Assembly: GCF_003336705.1 (NCBI RefSeq)
Contig: NZ_QMDL01000001.1
Span: 248,001-312,000 of the forward strand
Source: Marinobacter litoralis
Lineage (GTDB): Bacteria > Pseudomonadota > Gammaproteobacteria > Pseudomonadales > Oleiphilaceae
Direction: 5' to 3'
Length of the DNA stretch: 64,000 nucleotides
The position numbers were made by a program, and so were the translations under genes. The notes below the pieces were generated by a model. The model had not been told where the DNA came from. It was given only the letters and a program-made list of their open reading frames with translations, and did no database searches. Numbering within the stretch: position 1 is the first letter of the stretch; every line of letters begins with the position of its first letter. Below are positions 1-6,722 of the stretch, piece after piece.

Positions 1-81
1 GGCTTTGGTATAGTCGCGGTGTCGTTAGCCATCACCGCAGCCAGCTTTATGGGCTTTTTGATGCTGGTGGGAGCCTACTAG
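1..81 (+). CDS. C-terminal end of a membrane protein (partial)
   Basis: The first 81 bases read as an open frame ending in TAG at 79-81. It encodes 26 residues rich in Val, Ala, Ile, Leu and Phe, ending GAY, which looks like a final transmembrane helix. The gene starts outside the window. Its stop overlaps the 3' end of the LysR gene by four bases, so the two genes converge tail to tail. Nothing in the fragment identifies a family; a transporter or permease is only a guess. Confidence 0.55.
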   Translation, partial: GFGIVAVSLAITAASFMGFLMLVGAY

Positions 82-977
82 CTTTCCTGTAGATCCCGCA
101 GTAGCTCCCGGAACCACACCAGCGCAGGCTCCCGTTCGTAAGCTTTGTGCCAGTACAAGTGCACATCAATCGAGGGCATTTCACCGGGCGGAATCATCAC
201 CTCCACCTCTGCGCGTTCGGCAATGATCTTGGCGTACGTCTCGGGCATGGTGAGCAGCAAATCCGAGGTTTCGGCGACACGACACGCCGCATAATAGTGC
301 TGGCAGCGCAAGCGGATGTCTCGCTGCGCGCCTTGCCGGGACAGCGCAAAGTCCTCCAAGCCGGGGCCCTCGCTTCGGGACGAAACCAGTACGTGTTTGG
401 CCTCCAAATAAGACTCCATGGTCAGCTCCTTTTGCGTGGCCGGATGGTTCTTCCGGGCCAACACCACGAGCCTGTCTTGCCGAAGCAGTTCGTGACTGGT
501 CTGGTTACTGACAGGCAGTAAGACATCAATCGCAAAATCCAGCTTGCCCGCCGCTAATTGGGTTTCCATTTCTCGTCTTGCCACCCGTTGGCTGGAAATT
601 TCCATGTCGGGGTAGGGTTCCAGTCGGTTTATAAGCGACGGAAGAAACGTCGACTCCAGAACGTCTCTCAATCCCAGCGCGTAGGTTTTGCGCTGACTGG
701 CGGGGTCAAAGGCATGAAACTGGTTGACCGCACTTTGCACCTGATTCAGGCCCGGCCGCATCGATTCCAGAAAACGCCGCGCCAATGGGGTTGGCACCAT
801 TTGATTGCCCTGACGGGTAAACAGCGGGTCGTCAAAGTGATCCCGTAACCGGGCGAGTGAATGACTCACCGCGGGCTGAGTCAGGTGCAGGGCCTTGGCA
901 GCACGGGTCAGACTGCCTTCCCGATAAATCGTGTCGAACACGTGCAGCAGGTTAAGATCGAGTCGATTCAGGGCCAT
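78..977 (-). CDS. LysR-family transcriptional regulator
   Basis: A 299-residue protein with the usual LysR length. Residues about 6-65 form the winged helix-turn-helix (LNLLHVFDTIYREGSLTRAA, then the AVSHSLARLRD recognition helix). The rest is a periplasmic-binding-protein-like effector domain. It is divergent from the acyl-CoA dehydrogenase at 1128, the normal arrangement for a LysR regulator and its target, so it probably controls the 1128-6217 acyl-CoA genes. The shared 150-base gap contains an A/T-rich stretch and a CTGAAT...ATTCAG inverted pair (994-999 and 1030-1035) that could be part of the operator. The inducer cannot be told from sequence; by family it is a small organic acid or acyl compound. 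Confidence 0.9.
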   Translation of the reverse strand: MALNRLDLNLLHVFDTIYREGSLTRAAKALHLTQPAVSHSLARLRDHFDDPLFTRQGNQMVPTPLARRFLESMRPGLNQVQSAVNQFHAFDPASQRKTYALGLRDVLESTFLPSLINRLEPYPDMEISSQRVARREMETQLAAGKLDFAIDVLLPVSNQTSHELLRQDRLVVLARKNHPATQKELTMESYLEAKHVLVSSRSEGPGLEDFALSRQGAQRDIRLRCQHYYAACRVAETSDLLLTMPETYAKIIAERAEVEVMIPPGEMPSIDVHLYWHKAYEREPALVWFRELLRDLQES

Positions 978-1127
978 GATGAACGTCCGCTTTCTGAATA
1001 AGTAGTGGTAATGATAAACGATAAGAACAATTCAGTCGCGTAATAGCGCATTGCCTTCTAGACTGGTTGCCATCTGATCGAAAGTGCGCCCCGGAACCTG
1101 GGGCTGGTAAGCGCGAGGAGCTGCACC

Positions 1128-2339
1128 ATGGATTTCAATATTTCCGAGAAAGGCCAAGATTACCTTAAGCGCGTGAAAGCGTTCATGCGTGATGAGATTT
1201 ACCCGATTGAAGAGCAATACCATAAAGACCTGGCTGCCCAGGAAAACCGCTGGGTTGTTCTGCCGATCATCAGGGAACTGAAAGAAAAGGCCAAAGCTCA
1301 AGGCCTTTGGAACATGTTTTTCCCGGATGAAAAACACGGTTGTGGCTTGTTGAATTCTGACTATGCCGTGATTGCCGAGGAAACCGGTCGCAGCTTTATT
1401 GCGCCGGAGATCTTCAACTGCAACGCGCCTGACACTGGCAACATGGAAGTGCTGATCCACTACGGCTCAGACGAACAGAAAGCGGAATGGCTACCGCAAT
1501 TAATGAGCGGCGAAGCCCGCTCTGCGTTCTTCATGACAGAGCCTGCGGTTGCCTCCTCGGATGCCACCAACATGGAAGCTTCGGCCGTTGTTGATGGCGA
1601 CGAAGTGGTCCTGAACGGCCGCAAGTGGTGGAGCACCGGCGTTGGTCATCCCGACTGCAAAGTGGGTATCTTCATGGGCGTCACCGATCCCGACGCTCAA
1701 AAACACCGCCGTCATTCTATGGTGTTGGTGCCAATGGACACCCCGGGCATCACCATCGAGCGCATGCTGCCGGTTTTCGGTGCGTATGATGAGCCATACG
1801 GCCATGGCCAGGTATTGTTCGAAAACGTCCGCTTGCCGAAGAGCGCCATCATTGCCGGCCCGGGCCGTGGATTCGAAATCGCCCAGGGGCGTTTAGGGCC
1901 AGGCCGTGTACACCACTGTATGCGTGCGATCGGTGCTGCCGAGCGTACTCTGGAGTTGATGGTTAAGCGTTCCATGAGCCGCGAAGCGTTTGGTCGCCCA
2001 CTGGCGAAACTCGGCGCCAACCCGGATGTTATCGCCAATGCCCGCATGAACATCGAACAGGCGCGGTTGTTGACGTTGAAGTGTGCTTGGGCGCTGGATA
2101 CCAAGGGCATCATGGGGGCGTTGCAGGAGGTTTCCATGATCAAGGCGGTGGTGCCGGCGATGTTGCAGCAGATTGTGGATGATGCGATTCAGATGCACGG
2201 TGGTGGTGGTGTCAGCGATGACGACTTCCCGCTGACCGCACTGTTTGCCTATGCACGTGTTCTGCGATTGGCTGATGGTCCTGATGAAGTTCATCGGGCG
2301 ATGGTGGCCCGCCTTGAGCTTCGCAAATATAAGTCTTGA
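1128..2339 (+). CDS. Acyl-CoA dehydrogenase, ACAD10/11-like
   Basis: A 403-residue FAD-dependent acyl-CoA dehydrogenase with the full-length three-domain layout: N-terminal helical domain, central beta domain with the FFMTEPAVASSDATNM flavin motif near residues 138-153, and C-terminal helical domain with the QMHGGGGVSDD segment. The C-terminal motif ADGPDEVH (about residues 382-389) is typical of the ACAD10/ACAD11 and LvaC type rather than the YEGT motif of medium-chain dehydrogenases. The residue aligned by eye with the MCAD catalytic Glu is Asp or Gly here. In mammals and Pseudomonas, relatives of this branch act with an APH-like kinase on 4-hydroxyacyl-CoAs, and such a kinase lies at 3678. 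The ATG at 1128 follows GAGGAG. Confidence 0.9.
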   Translation: MDFNISEKGQDYLKRVKAFMRDEIYPIEEQYHKDLAAQENRWVVLPIIRELKEKAKAQGLWNMFFPDEKHGCGLLNSDYAVIAEETGRSFIAPEIFNCNAPDTGNMEVLIHYGSDEQKAEWLPQLMSGEARSAFFMTEPAVASSDATNMEASAVVDGDEVVLNGRKWWSTGVGHPDCKVGIFMGVTDPDAQKHRRHSMVLVPMDTPGITIERMLPVFGAYDEPYGHGQVLFENVRLPKSAIIAGPGRGFEIAQGRLGPGRVHHCMRAIGAAERTLELMVKRSMSREAFGRPLAKLGANPDVIANARMNIEQARLLTLKCAWALDTKGIMGALQEVSMIKAVVPAMLQQIVDDAIQMHGGGGVSDDDFPLTALFAYARVLRLADGPDEVHRAMVARLELRKYKS

Positions 2340-2391
2340 GATTTGGGAGTATGGGGTCTTCTAGCCTGATGGTTAGGTGATGGGTGGCCAT

Positions 2392-2569
2392 CGGGGTGGG
2401 GCTTCTGAAAACCGCTCCTTCGGCACCCCTGCGGGGTCCGGCCCGCAATCGTAGATTGCGGTCGTTCGGCTGTCGCATGAAGCTTTGCTTCATAAGCGCT
2501 CGGCCGAACCCATGTGGCGCTTCTGCTTCGCCATCCATGGCTACGCACATTTTCAGAAGCATCACCCCG
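2392..2569. repeat. MITE/REP-like multi-hairpin element
   Basis: The ends are imperfect inverted repeats of 20 bases (2392-2411 and 2550-2569; 18 of 20 pair by eye). Inside are several short hairpins: ACCCC-TGC-GGGGT at 2425-2437, CGCAATC-GTA-GATTGCG at 2444-2460, ATGAAGC-TTT-GCTTCAT at 2477-2493, and an outer GTTCGGC/GCCGAAC pair (2464-2470 and 2513-2519). It also carries CCATCCATGG, related to the core of the next element. The architecture suggests a non-coding repetitive element or a structured RNA, not a gene. Confidence 0.6.
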
Positions 2570-2655
2570 CCGTCCCCTATCAGACATTTGCGGGATGCCA
2601 AGAAAACCCATGATGTTTCAGTGATGGCTTTTGAGCAGCTTACTGAAAAGTTTGG

Positions 2656-2769
2656 GAGTTGGTGCCGGATAGAGCTTTCCAAAAATGTCGTAGGCCATGG
2701 ATGGCCGGAGAGAAGCGCACATGGATGTGCTTGTAGCGGTTTTTGGAAAGCTCTATCCGGCACCAGCTC
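2656..2769. repeat. ERIC-like palindromic element with perfect 25-bp arms
   Basis: A perfect 25-base inverted repeat (2661-2685 and 2740-2764; begins GGTGCCGGATAGAGC), extendable a few bases with one mismatch. It encloses a loop of about 54 bases that itself contains the palindromes GGCCATGGATGGCC and GCACATGGATGTGC. The size and the CATGGATG core recall ERIC-type intergenic repeats. It ends about 55 bases upstream of the SDR start and would fold strongly in a read-through transcript, so it may limit transcription or stabilise mRNA between genes. Confidence 0.7.
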
Positions 2770-2818
2770 TTACTCGGACGAAGATAATAGACTCCAAACT
2801 AAACGGAGAAAAACACGA

Positions 2819-3640
2819 ATGACACAGCGAGTATTCATAACCGGCGGAGCCAGTGGCTTGGGCCGGGCGATTGCATTGCGGTACGCGAAAGAAGGTGCCA
2901 AGGTCTGCATTGGGGACATCAACCCGGAGCAGGGCATCGCGGTTGAGAAAGAGCTGAACAACGCCGGTGGCGAAGGCTACTTCGTAGAATGCGATGTTCG
3001 CCGCCTGAGCGATTTCGAGAAAGTCCGGGACGATCTCGTGGAAAAGTGGGGCGGTGTAGACGTTGTGGTCAACAACGCCGGCGTAGCCTCCGCAGGGGCT
3101 ATTGAAGACACCACCATCGGTGACTGGGAATGGATCCTCGATATCAACGTACTGGGCGTGGTTCGCGGTTGTAAGGCCTTTACTCCCTTGTTTAAAGAAC
3201 AGGGTTCCGGCGCGTTCGTTAACATCGCCTCAATGGCCGGGCTCATGCTTGCGCCGTTGATGAACAGCTACAACGTCTCCAAAGCCGGCGTGATCGCACT
3301 GTCTGAAACCCTGAGCCAAGAACTTCGGGATTCCGGAATACACGTGAGCTGCGTATGCCCGGCGTTTTTCCAGACCAACCTCACAAACGGAATGCGCTCG
3401 GATATTCCGGGTATCCAGCAGAACGTTAACAAACTGATGAAGCGTTCCAGCATTACCGCAGAAGACGTTGCAGACGATATCTACCGCAGCGTGAAGGGCA
3501 AAGATTTCTGGGTGCTGCCCCACGTCAAAGAGCGCCGTATGTGGATGCTCAAGCGCCATGCGCCGAAAGCGTTTGATTGGTTGATGCACCAGGAAACCAA
3601 GCGTTGGATGGGTAAAATGGGTAGCAAAAGCAACGCCTGA
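2819..3640 (+). CDS. Short-chain dehydrogenase/reductase (SDR)
   Basis: A 273-residue classical SDR. The nucleotide-binding motif TGGASGLG lies at residues 8-15, NNAG near residue 90, and the catalytic Ser with SYNVSK (Tyr and Lys) around residues 143-158. It should oxidise or reduce an alcohol/ketone with NAD(P). The start at 2819 is chosen because the Rossmann strand begins only four residues later and GGAG lies just upstream. It sits between the acyl-CoA dehydrogenase and the APH-like kinase, so its substrate is probably a hydroxyacyl-CoA or related alcohol. The exact substrate is not visible. Confidence 0.9.
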   Translation: MTQRVFITGGASGLGRAIALRYAKEGAKVCIGDINPEQGIAVEKELNNAGGEGYFVECDVRRLSDFEKVRDDLVEKWGGVDVVVNNAGVASAGAIEDTTIGDWEWILDINVLGVVRGCKAFTPLFKEQGSGAFVNIASMAGLMLAPLMNSYNVSKAGVIALSETLSQELRDSGIHVSCVCPAFFQTNLTNGMRSDIPGIQQNVNKLMKRSSITAEDVADDIYRSVKGKDFWVLPHVKERRMWMLKRHAPKAFDWLMHQETKRWMGKMGSKSNA

Positions 3641-3677
3641 ACCGCCAAGCTTGCTCTAGGATCACAGGAGAGAATGA

Positions 3678-4742
3678 ATGACACAGATTGATCAGGCCGT
3701 AGACATCCGGGAAGGCGAAGAACTGGACATCCAAGTGGTTGATCAGTTTATGAAGCAAGCCATTCCCGGTTTGGAAGGCCAGCCCTCCATCAAACAGTAC
3801 CCGGGTGGCGCGTCGAACCTGACCTATCAGGTGGACTACGGTGACCAGTCCTACGTACTGCGCCGGCCGCCGTTCGGGAAGATCGCCAAGTCCGCCCACG
3901 ACATGCTGCGCGAAGCGCGGGTGATGGAGGCGCTGAAGCCGGTTTACCCGTATGTGCCCAACATCGTCGCCATCTGCGACGATCACAGCGTGCTGGGTTG
4001 TGACTTCTACGTGATGGACCGGCTCAAAGGCATCATTCTGCGTCAGGATTTCCCTAGCGACCTTGAACTCAGCGAAGCGGATACACGAAAACTGTGCCTG
4101 AACGTGATCGACAAGCTGGTTGACCTCCACACCGTGGATGCCAAAGCTGCAGGCTTGGACACACTGGGTAAAGGTGCCGGTTATGTTCAGCGTCAGATTG
4201 GTGGCTGGAGCGATCGATTCCGCAAAGCGCGCACCGAAGACGTGGGTGATTTTGAAGCCGTAATGAGCTGGCTGAACGACAAAATGCCAGACGATATTGC
4301 GCAAGTGGTTATCCACAACGATTACCGCTTTGATAACGTGGTGCTCAACCCCGACAACCCGTTCGAAGTGATCGGTGTGCTGGATTGGGAAATGGCCACT
4401 ATCGGCGACCCACTGATGGATTTGGGCAATACATTGGCCTACTGGATTGAGGCCGATGACGAAGGCCCGTTCCAGATGCTGCGCCGTCAGCCCACCCATC
4501 AGCCGGGCATGCTGACCCGTAAGGAAGTGGTGGAGTACTACATGGAAAAATCCGGGTTCCGGGCTGATAACTTCGATTTCTATGAAATCTATGGTTTGTT
4601 CCGGTTGGCGGTGATTGTCCAGCAAATTTATTACCGCTTCTACAACGGCCAAACCAAAGACAAGCGCTTTGCCGCCTTTGGCCACGCTGCGAACTATCTC
4701 GAGAAGCGTTGTCTGCGCCTGATCAGTGAGAGCAGTCTGTAA
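3678..4742 (+). CDS. APH-family phosphotransferase (ACAD10/11 kinase-domain type)
   Basis: A 354-residue kinase-fold protein. An N-terminal ATP-binding lobe contains GGASNLTYQV and VLRRPP. The catalytic Brenner motif HNDYRFDN is at residues 213-220 and the metal-binding Asp is in the LDWE segment about 25 residues later, with GDPLMDLGNTLAYW after it. All key residues are present, so it should be active. This family matches the kinase half of ACAD10/ACAD11 and Pseudomonas LvaA, which phosphorylate hydroxyacyl-CoA at the hydroxyl so that an ACAD-type partner can eliminate phosphate. Such a partner is at 1128. Its stop overlaps the next start (TAATG), indicating translational coupling. An antibiotic-resistance role is unlikely in this context. 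Confidence 0.88.
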   Translation: MTQIDQAVDIREGEELDIQVVDQFMKQAIPGLEGQPSIKQYPGGASNLTYQVDYGDQSYVLRRPPFGKIAKSAHDMLREARVMEALKPVYPYVPNIVAICDDHSVLGCDFYVMDRLKGIILRQDFPSDLELSEADTRKLCLNVIDKLVDLHTVDAKAAGLDTLGKGAGYVQRQIGGWSDRFRKARTEDVGDFEAVMSWLNDKMPDDIAQVVIHNDYRFDNVVLNPDNPFEVIGVLDWEMATIGDPLMDLGNTLAYWIEADDEGPFQMLRRQPTHQPGMLTRKEVVEYYMEKSGFRADNFDFYEIYGLFRLAVIVQQIYYRFYNGQTKDKRFAAFGHAANYLEKRCLRLISESSL

Positions 4743-5431
4743 TGGCAACGATTTATTTGGTGCGCCACGGCCAAGCGAGTTTCGGGAAAGAAAATTACGA
4801 CCAGCTTTCCAAACGCGGTTGGGAGCAGGGCAAAGTGCTCGGCCGTTGGCTGGCGGACAAAGTGGAGCCGGGGGCCATCTTCGGCGGCAATCTCCAGCGC
4901 CATCGCGAAACCGTGGAAGCGCTGGCGACCGGTTATGGCGCTGCCTTGCCGGATATGCAGGTACTCGAAGGCCTGAACGAGTTTGACCATATTGAAGTGG
5001 TCGAACGCTTGCGCCCGGAATGGGCGGACAAGCAAACGATGGCGCGAGATCTGGCGAGCTTTCCAAAGCCGGCCCGGGCGTTTCAGATGGCCTTTGAAAA
5101 GGCGGTGAAGCGTTGGGTAAGCGGCGAATACGATGACGAGTACGCTGAAACCTGGCAAGGCTTCAAACAACGGGTGAACCACGCACTGGATCAGCTGACC
5201 GAAATGGCCGACGGCGCGGATGTGGTGGTTTCCACCTCGGGAGGGCCGATTGCCGTGATTGCCCAGAATTTGCTGGAGCTGTCCGACCAAAAAACGCTGG
5301 AAGTAAACAGTGTGATTGCCAATACCAGCGTTTCGCGAATTCTCTACTCCGGCTCACGGCGTAGCCTGGCCGTATTCAATAACTATAGCCACCTAGAAGC
5401 GGAGAACCCCGCTCTGGTGACCTTCCGATAA
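4742..5431 (+). CDS. Histidine phosphatase superfamily protein
   Basis: A 229-residue phosphoglycerate-mutase-like protein. The N-terminal catalytic motif YLVRHGQASFG (His near residue 9) is intact. At the place where most members have a second catalytic His in SHGG, this protein reads STSGGPIAV, so that His appears to be replaced. Such variants are found in families annotated only as histidine phosphatase. The start overlaps the kinase stop by one base, so kinase and phosphatase are probably made together. It could hydrolyse a phosphorylated or CoA-linked intermediate of the same pathway, which is inference. Confidence 0.8.
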   Translation: MATIYLVRHGQASFGKENYDQLSKRGWEQGKVLGRWLADKVEPGAIFGGNLQRHRETVEALATGYGAALPDMQVLEGLNEFDHIEVVERLRPEWADKQTMARDLASFPKPARAFQMAFEKAVKRWVSGEYDDEYAETWQGFKQRVNHALDQLTEMADGADVVVSTSGGPIAVIAQNLLELSDQKTLEVNSVIANTSVSRILYSGSRRSLAVFNNYSHLEAENPALVTFR

Positions 5432-5446
5432 CACTGAGGAACAACT

Positions 5447-6217
5447 ATGAGCAACGCGAACCTGTTTGATCTGACTGGCAAAGTCGCCCTGGTAACCGGC
5501 GCTAGCCGTGGCATCGGCGAAAGCATTGCCCGTACTCTGGCGACCTACGGTGCTCACGTGATTGTCAGTAGCCGTAAAGTGGATGACTGCGAAAAGGTTG
5601 CCAGCAGTATTCGCGACGCTGGCGGCAGTGCCGAAGCTGTGGCCTGTCATATTGGTGAAATGGACCAGATCGAAGCCACTTGGGAACACATCGCCAAGAC
5701 CCACGGCAAGCTGGATATTCTGGTGAACAACGCGGCGGCCAATCCCTACTTTGGCCCGGTTGAAGACACTGACCTTGGTGCCTTCCAGAAGACTGTGGAC
5801 GTGAACATTCGCGGTTACTTTTTCATGTGCGCCCGTGGTGCTCAGTTGATGAAGAAAAATGGCGGCGGCTCCATCGTGAACGTGGCGTCTGTGAACGGCG
5901 TGAATCCAGGGCATTTCCAGGGCATTTACTCAGTAACCAAAGCTGCAGTCATCTCTATGACCAAGTCTTTCGCCATGGAGCTGGGGCAGCAGAATGTGCG
6001 GGTTAACGCCTTGCTGCCTGGCCTGACGGACACCAAATTTGCCAGTGCCCTGACCACCAACGAAGCCATCAAGAAACAAGCCATGGCTCATATCCCCATG
6101 AAGCGCGTAGCGGATCCGGACGAGATGGCCGGTACAGTGCTGTATCTGGTATCGAACGCCTCTAGCTACACCACAGGTGCGTGCATCAATGCGGACGGTG
6201 GTTACCTGACTATCTAA
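5447..6217 (+). CDS. Short-chain dehydrogenase/reductase (SDR), second copy
   Basis: A 256-residue classical SDR with TGASRGIG at residues 17-24, NNAA near 93, and the Ser-Tyr-Lys triad with IYSVTKAA around residue 160. The C-terminus (TTGACINADGGYLTI) is typical of FabG/glucose-dehydrogenase-like members. It follows the phosphatase by 15 bases after GAGGAAC and ends the group; a stem-loop follows at 6235. It is not closely similar to the SDR at 2819, so the two probably act on different steps. Confidence 0.9.
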   Translation: MSNANLFDLTGKVALVTGASRGIGESIARTLATYGAHVIVSSRKVDDCEKVASSIRDAGGSAEAVACHIGEMDQIEATWEHIAKTHGKLDILVNNAAANPYFGPVEDTDLGAFQKTVDVNIRGYFFMCARGAQLMKKNGGGSIVNVASVNGVNPGHFQGIYSVTKAAVISMTKSFAMELGQQNVRVNALLPGLTDTKFASALTTNEAIKKQAMAHIPMKRVADPDEMAGTVLYLVSNASSYTTGACINADGGYLTI

Positions 6218-6234
6218 ATACGACTGGTGATGAC

Positions 6235-6272
6235 AAGAAGGGGCGGTTGACGAGAGTCATCCGCCCCTTCTT
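6235..6272 (+). terminator. Stem-loop terminator after the acyl-CoA gene group
   Basis: AAGAAGGGGCGG (6235-6246) pairs perfectly with CCGCCCCTTCTT (6261-6272) across a 14-base loop, 17 bases after the SDR stop. The T-tract is short, so termination efficiency is uncertain. Confidence 0.7.
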
Positions 6273-6412
6273 GGTAAAAAGCCGTATGGCAAAATATGTC
6301 CCGCTTACTATCATGTTGCAGCTTCTCACAGGTCAACGTGTTCGCCGCCTTGCGTGTCGGCTGCTTGATCGGGTTGTTTATTGCTCATGACACCAGAATC
6401 GGGAAGGAAAGC

Positions 6413-6673
6413 ATGTCCACATACAAGCAAGCCCGTGTCCGCCAGTTTGTTTTTGCCTTTTATATGTCCGGTATCATGTCGTTGTTGATGTCCGGGATTA
6501 TTACCTTGATCAACACGGGTTTGGCTGACGGCTTTTTCCATCGCTGGGGCGCGGCTTTTGTTGTCGCGTGGGCGGTGGCATTTCCTCTAGTCAGTTTTAT
6601 TGCGCCCTTGGCGGGAAGGATTGCGGACTGGACGATGGTCAGGCTGTTTGGCAACGATCGACAGTCAGGCTGA
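6413..6673 (+). CDS. DUF2798-like small membrane protein
   Basis: An 86-residue protein with two hydrophobic helices (about residues 12-34 and 46-66), resembling the DUF2798 family of small inner-membrane proteins of unknown function. The start at 6413 follows GGAAGGAAAGC. A longer in-frame start at 6296 exists but adds unrelated sequence and lacks a ribosome site. It is followed by a GC-rich hairpin and converges on dacB. Confidence 0.72.
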   Translation: MSTYKQARVRQFVFAFYMSGIMSLLMSGIITLINTGLADGFFHRWGAAFVVAWAVAFPLVSFIAPLAGRIADWTMVRLFGNDRQSG

Positions 6674-6680
6674 GGAATTG

Positions 6681-6703
6681 ACCGTGCGCACAATGCGCAC
6701 GGT
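6681..6703. terminator. Hairpin between convergent genes
   Basis: ACCGTGCGCA (6681-6690) pairs with TGCGCACGGT (6694-6703) around a 3-base loop. It lies just after the DUF2798 stop and about 20 bases before the dacB 3' end. The stem is strong but there is no clear T-tract on either strand. Confidence 0.5.
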
Positions 6704-6722
6704 GCCAACCGTTATCAGGCAG

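Larger units (their letters stand above)
2340..2818. other. Long intergenic region with two structured repeat elements
   Basis: 479 bases with no convincing gene between the acyl-CoA dehydrogenase and the SDR gene. An in-frame upstream extension of the SDR runs through it, but its translation is low-complexity, Arg/Ser/Pro-rich sequence with no family resemblance, and the SDR Rossmann motif begins right after the ATG at 2819. The gap holds two hairpin-forming elements, annotated separately at 2392-2569 and 2656-2769. Confidence 0.8.

Noticed and set aside
2384..2818. In-frame N-terminal extension of the SDR at 2819
   Set aside because: It crosses two inverted-repeat elements and encodes low-complexity sequence; the Rossmann fold begins at 2819 with a ribosome site.
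3549..5066. A 505-codon open frame on the minus strand
   Set aside because: It lies wholly opposite the SDR, kinase and phosphatase genes, which have clear motifs and ribosome sites. Its translation is His/Val/Gln-rich with no family pattern, typical of antisense of GC-rich genes.
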